A stretch of 64,000 nt of DNA, taken from assembly GCF_001263205.1 (NCBI RefSeq), contig NZ_CP012333.1, forward strand, positions 5,495,001-5,559,000. Reading direction: 5' to 3'. Positions within the stretch are counted from its first letter, which is position 1. Each line of letters opens with the position of its first letter. The translations under genes and the position numbers were made by a program. This document shows, in pieces, positions 60,955 to 64,000 of this stretch. The stretch comes from Labilithrix luteola. GTDB taxonomy: Bacteria; Myxococcota_A; Polyangia; Polyangiales; Polyangiaceae. Under the pieces are notes generated by a model that was not told the origin of the DNA, searched no databases, and was given only the letters and a program-made list of their open reading frames with translations.

Positions 60955-61338
60955 GCGCCTCCGGGCAGTGCAGAGCGCGCGTCTAGAACGTTCTTGCTCC
61001 TGCTCGAACTGGTCGTCTCGATTCGCCACAGGAGGAACTGCGAGGCCGATGGCACGGGTAAGTTTTGACCACGATGTTCACCAACCCGCCATCGAATTCG
61101 TCCGCGAAGAAGCTCACGCTTCCCAGGGAAAAACCGAGCGATCCGCTCGCGCTCGCGGAACAAATCCATTCTAGGCATCCGCCGGCCCCTTCGGTACGAG
61201 CCGGCATAGGCCATTTGGCCGACGCGGGCACCCGCAGAACACCGTAGTGGTTGGGAGAGCTCGAGTCGCCAACGGCATCGCGATCGGACATGGTGTCCGT
61301 GAGCGGGGCTGAGAGCGGGGCCCTATCGACGGACAACG
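60955..61338. other. Divergent regulatory gap
   Basis: This 384-nt region separates the HD-GYP/LuxR gene from the sigma-54 activator gene. I see a possible TTGACC -35 element at about 61059 and a near-repeat gagcggggc just before the activator start. No convincing gene is visible: short frames here lack ribosome sites and family signals. No sigma-54 (GG-N10-GC) promoter could be fixed. Confidence 0.4.
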
Positions 61339-62706
61339 ATGAATCGGAGCGAATGCGTCTGCGTCGTCGATGACGACATCTCGGTCCGCGAGGCGATTGT
61401 CGCCGCCGTGCGCGCCGAGGGTTGGGACGCCTCCGGCTTTTCGTCGGCCAAGGACTTCCTGTCCCATCCGGCCAGACAGAACGCCGCGTGCCTCGTCCTC
61501 GACGTCGACCTGCCGGATATCTCCGGACTCGCGCTCCAGAGCCAGCTTCAGGCGGCCGATGACCGCCTGCCAATCATCTTCGTCACCGGGTTCGGAGACA
61601 TTCCGATGTCGGTGCGGGCGATCAAGGCCGGCGCGGTCGACTTCCTGACGAAGCCGTTCGACGCGGGGGAGCTGATCGACGCCATCCGGCGCGCCTTCGG
61701 TATCAAGGCGATGCTGGCGCAAGGCGAGGGCCAGAATGCGGAAGGCAGCAGCGCGTTCGACGGCATCATCGGCGCGAGTGCGCCGCTCCAACACGTGCTC
61801 GGCCACATCAAGCGAGTGGCGCCCACGGACACCACGGTCCTCATCCAGGGCGAGACGGGAACGGGCAAGGAACGGCTCGCGCGCGCCGTGCACGCGCTCA
61901 GCGCGCGACGCAACGGACCGTTCATCCGCGTGAACTGCGCATCGATTCCCGGCCCGCTACTCGAGAGCGAGCTCATGGGGCACGAAAAGGGAGCGTTCAC
62001 CGGCGCGCTCGCGAGGCGGGTGGGACGCTTCGAGCTCGCCGATGGAGGCACGATCTTCCTCGACGAGATCGGCGAGATGGCGCTCGAGTTGCAGCCAAAG
62101 CTTCTCCGTTTGCTCCAGGAGAAGGAGTTCGAGCGCGTGGGCGGCTCACGAACGATCCGAGCCGACGTGCGCGTGGTCGCCGCCACGAACCGTGACCTCC
62201 GCAAGATGGCGGAGGAGCGCACGTTCCGCGAAGACCTCTACTATCGTCTGAGCGCGTTCCCGATCACGGTGCCGCCGCTGCGCCATCGGCGCGAAGACAT
62301 CGAGGCGCTGATGCACCACTTCGCGGCCACGTGCGCGGCCAGGGTCGGTAAGCGAATCGAAGCCATTGCACCGGAGAGCGTGCACCGGATGGGGCGCTAC
62401 GACTGGCCTGGGAACATCCGCGAACTGCAGAACGTGGTGGAGCGCGCCGTCATCCTCGCCCAAGGACCGACGCTCGACGTGCCGGCTCCGGGCGAACCCG
62501 CGAGCTCCATCGTCGAAGACAGTCCGCCGCTTTCCCAGGGCCTCGCGGACGTCAGCCGAGCGCACATCCTTCGCGTGCTCGACGAGACCAACTGGGTCAT
62601 CGCTGGACCGAATGGAGCCGCCGCGCGGCTCGCCATGAATCGCTCGACGCTGAACTTCCGGATGAAGAAGCTCGGCATCGTCCGGCCGCCGCGAGGCGAA
62701 CGCTGA
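61339..62706 (+). CDS. Sigma-54-dependent activator with FixJ/NtrC-type receiver
   Basis: The product has 455 residues. The receiver domain spans 1-120: VVDDDISVREAI, phospho-acceptor in CLVLDVDLPDISG, FVTGFGDIPMSVRAIKAGAVDFLTKPF. The AAA+ domain is complete, with Walker A QGETGTGKE, the sigma-54 contact loop GAFTGA in HEKGAFTGALAR, Walker B GTIFLDEIGEM and arginine-finger region FREDLYYRL. The C-terminal Fis-type HTH is AHILRVLDETNWVIAGPNGAAARLAMNRSTLNFRMKKLG. It activates RpoN-dependent promoters when phosphorylated by an unlinked kinase. The frameshifted kinase downstream belongs to a group that sometimes carries a histidine-kinase module and may be that partner. Confidence 0.94.
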   Translation: MNRSECVCVVDDDISVREAIVAAVRAEGWDASGFSSAKDFLSHPARQNAACLVLDVDLPDISGLALQSQLQAADDRLPIIFVTGFGDIPMSVRAIKAGAVDFLTKPFDAGELIDAIRRAFGIKAMLAQGEGQNAEGSSAFDGIIGASAPLQHVLGHIKRVAPTDTTVLIQGETGTGKERLARAVHALSARRNGPFIRVNCASIPGPLLESELMGHEKGAFTGALARRVGRFELADGGTIFLDEIGEMALELQPKLLRLLQEKEFERVGGSRTIRADVRVVAATNRDLRKMAEERTFREDLYYRLSAFPITVPPLRHRREDIEALMHHFAATCAARVGKRIEAIAPESVHRMGRYDWPGNIRELQNVVERAVILAQGPTLDVPAPGEPASSIVEDSPPLSQGLADVSRAHILRVLDETNWVIAGPNGAAARLAMNRSTLNFRMKKLGIVRPPRGER

Positions 62707-62729
62707 AGAACGGCGTCCGGAGAATCGAT

Positions 62730-62879
62730 ATGTCTCAGACTGCCCCCATCGACATGCACCAACTCGTGGTGGACGCGCTCCGCGAGAGAGAGTTGCCGGA
62801 GGCGGAGCGAATCGTGCGTCTCGCCTTCGGCACCTTGTCGCCCTGGCGTTTACGTGATCGACGATTGGCGGTGACGTGA
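62730..62879 (+). pseudogene. Truncated GNAT acetyltransferase-like fragment
   Basis: A 49-residue frame from ATG 62730. It contains LREREL-PEAERIVRLAFGT, which is the start of a common GNAT N-acetyltransferase subfamily (usually continuing into FLGLPDP and a long domain). After FGT the similarity stops and TGA follows at 62877. It overlaps the kinase GTG start as GTGA, so it may now act as a leader peptide coupling translation to the kinase. Confidence 0.45.
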
Positions 62880-64000
62880 GCCCGAACGCCTATCAGGTGC
62901 TCCGCGAAGGCAGCCATGTCCGCTTGACTCGTCGCCCGAGCACGCCAGGCGGTGCCCCGGCGCTGACCGTGACGTTGACGGCCGAGCAGCCGACGCGCGA
63001 GAGCGTGGAGCGCCTCCAGCACGAATACGCGCTGCGCGAGTTCATCGATCGTGAATGGGCCGCACGCCCTTCGGCGCTGTCGGCAGCGGACGGGAGGCTC
63101 AGCCTCGTTCTCGAGGATCCCGGTGGCGAGGTGCTGAGCCCGGCGCGGCCTTGGGCGCTCATCCCCTTCCTGCGCGTGGCGATCGGGATCGCGAAAGCGC
63201 TCGGGGCACTTCACGGTCGAGGGCTCATCCACAAGGACATCAAGCCTGCGAACATTCTCGTCGACGCGTCTTCGGGCAACGCTTGGCTCACCGGGTTCGG
63301 CCTCGCCTCCCGCCTCCCGCGCGAACGGGGCACGATCGCGCCGCCCGAGGTGATCGCGGGAACGCTCGCGTACATGGCCCCGAGCAGACGGGGCGCATGA
63401 ACCGATCTCTCGATTCGCGCGCAGACTTGTACGCCTTCGGCGTCACGCTCTACGAGCTGCTCACCGCCACCTTGCCGTTCGTCGCAGGGACCCCGCTGGA
63501 GTGGGTGCACTGCCATATCGCTCGCCAGCCGGCGCCGTTGCGCGAGCGCGCTCCCGAGGTGCCCGAGGCCGTCGCCCAGATCGTGACGAAGCTCCTCGCG
63601 AAGTCGGCCGATGATCGCTACCAGACGGCGTCGGGCGTCGAAGTCGATCTCCGACGCTGCCTCGAGGCGCTCGAGAGCACCGGGCAGATCGATACCTTCC
63701 CGCTCGCCGCCCACGATCTCCCCGAGCAGCTCGTCGTCCCCGAGCGATTGTACGGACGCGAACGCGACATCGACGCGCTCGTGTCTGCCTTCGATCGCAT
63801 GGTGGAAGGCGGAATGCCGGCGTCGGTATTCGTGTCCGGCTACTCGGGGATCGGCAAGTCGTCGGTCGTCCACGAACTGCACAAGACACTGGCGGGCGCG
63901 GGCGGTCTCCTCGCGTCCGGTAAATTCGATCAGTACAAACGCGATATCCCATATGCGACGATCGCGCAGGCATTCCAAGGTGCCGTTCGCCAGCTCCTCG
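62876..64000 (+). pseudogene. Ser/Thr kinase - AAA ATPase multidomain sensor, frameshifted, 3' end outside window
   Basis: From GTG 62876 the N-terminal kinase lobe and HGRGLIHKDIKPANILV, TGFGLASRLPRE and GTLAYMAP are readable. Then the frame hits TGA at 63398-63400. One base appears missing near 63382: restoring it gives MAPEQTGRMNRSLDSRADLYAFGVTLYEL, the family norm. From ATG 63397 (overlapping the stop as ATGA) the correct frame stays open to the window end, with KLLAKSADDRYQTASG, PERLYGRERDIDALVSAFDR and Walker A VSGYSGIGKSSVV. This is the large kinase/ATPase/GAF/histidine-kinase family of cyanobacteria and myxobacteria. DFG reads TGFG, as is usual in it. Sequencing error, mutation or coupled re-initiation are all possible. 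Confidence 0.8.

Noticed and set aside
61065..61247. Short frame of 60 codons in the divergent gap
   Set aside because: It has no ribosome site, an unnatural composition towards the end and no recognisable similarity.
62849..62857. Possible third TTTACGTAAA site (tttacgtga)
   Set aside because: It breaks the palindrome, lies inside a coding frame and is not positioned like the two matching copies.

Overview
The window is a GC-rich bacterial chromosome segment. It is dense with lipoproteins that have short N-termini and Asp/Ser/Gly linkers. It also carries Hanks-type Ser/Thr kinases with C-terminal membrane anchors, TPR/PEGA/outer-membrane hybrid proteins, a MopE-like DNCNGxxDEG metal-binding motif and many regulators. 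This combination points to a Gram-negative Myxococcota bacterium, most likely of the Polyangia (Sorangium/Labilithrix-like) group. That placement is inferred from gene content only. I see no rRNA, tRNA, CRISPR array, insertion sequence or phage genes.

Layout. 1-9285: end of a YhaN/Rad50-like ATPase, two thioredoxin-fold lipoproteins, other lipoproteins and a HEAT-repeat membrane protein. 9296-17554: Hdr-like Fe-S oxidoreductase, YacG, a beta-barrel protein, a LigD-type DNA ligase with a decayed polymerase domain, a PrsW-like protease and ribosomal protein S20. 17686-24643: Ser/Thr kinase plus TPR/PEGA porin, hybrid histidine kinase and hypotheticals. 24725-31216: two-component system divergent from a heavy-metal RND pump. 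31238-33579: a two-gene operon pairing a double-Cache/HAMP receptor that has no output domain with a prokaryotic pentameric ligand-gated ion channel. 33642-35144: a broken LysR regulator and a broken quinone oxidoreductase. 35222-42692: RhtA-like exporter, a large membrane-spanning P-loop NTPase and a PIG-L deacetylase lipoprotein. 42658-46013 (minus): glycosyltransferase and GT-C-like membrane protein. 46244-50225 (plus): four overlapping genes encoding a class-II-aaRS-like amino acid:carrier-protein ligase, an acyl carrier protein, a DltD-like SGNH protein and an MBOAT acyltransferase. 50309-55015: regulators and secreted proteins, two of which share an operator-like palindrome. 55056-58229: copper P-type ATPase and a His-rich partner. 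58360-64000: chloroperoxidase-type hydrolase, HD-GYP/LuxR fusion, sigma-54 activator and a frameshifted Ser/Thr kinase running off the end.

The most notable system is the 46244-50225 operon. It has the logic of the dlt (D-alanylation) pathway: activate an amino acid, load it on a carrier protein, transfer it across the membrane with an MBOAT, and finish with an SGNH protein. The usual adenylation enzyme DltA is replaced by a seryl-tRNA-synthetase-like ligase. The divergent glycosyltransferase pair could make the surface glycan that is modified. Second in interest are the Cache-receptor/ion-channel operon and the paired TTTACGTAAA sites at identical distance from two secreted-protein genes.

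Several genes carry clear single-base frameshifts or internal deletions (33780, 35040, 63382). These may be real decay or assembly errors. Long antisense open frames are a by-product of the base composition and are not annotated.
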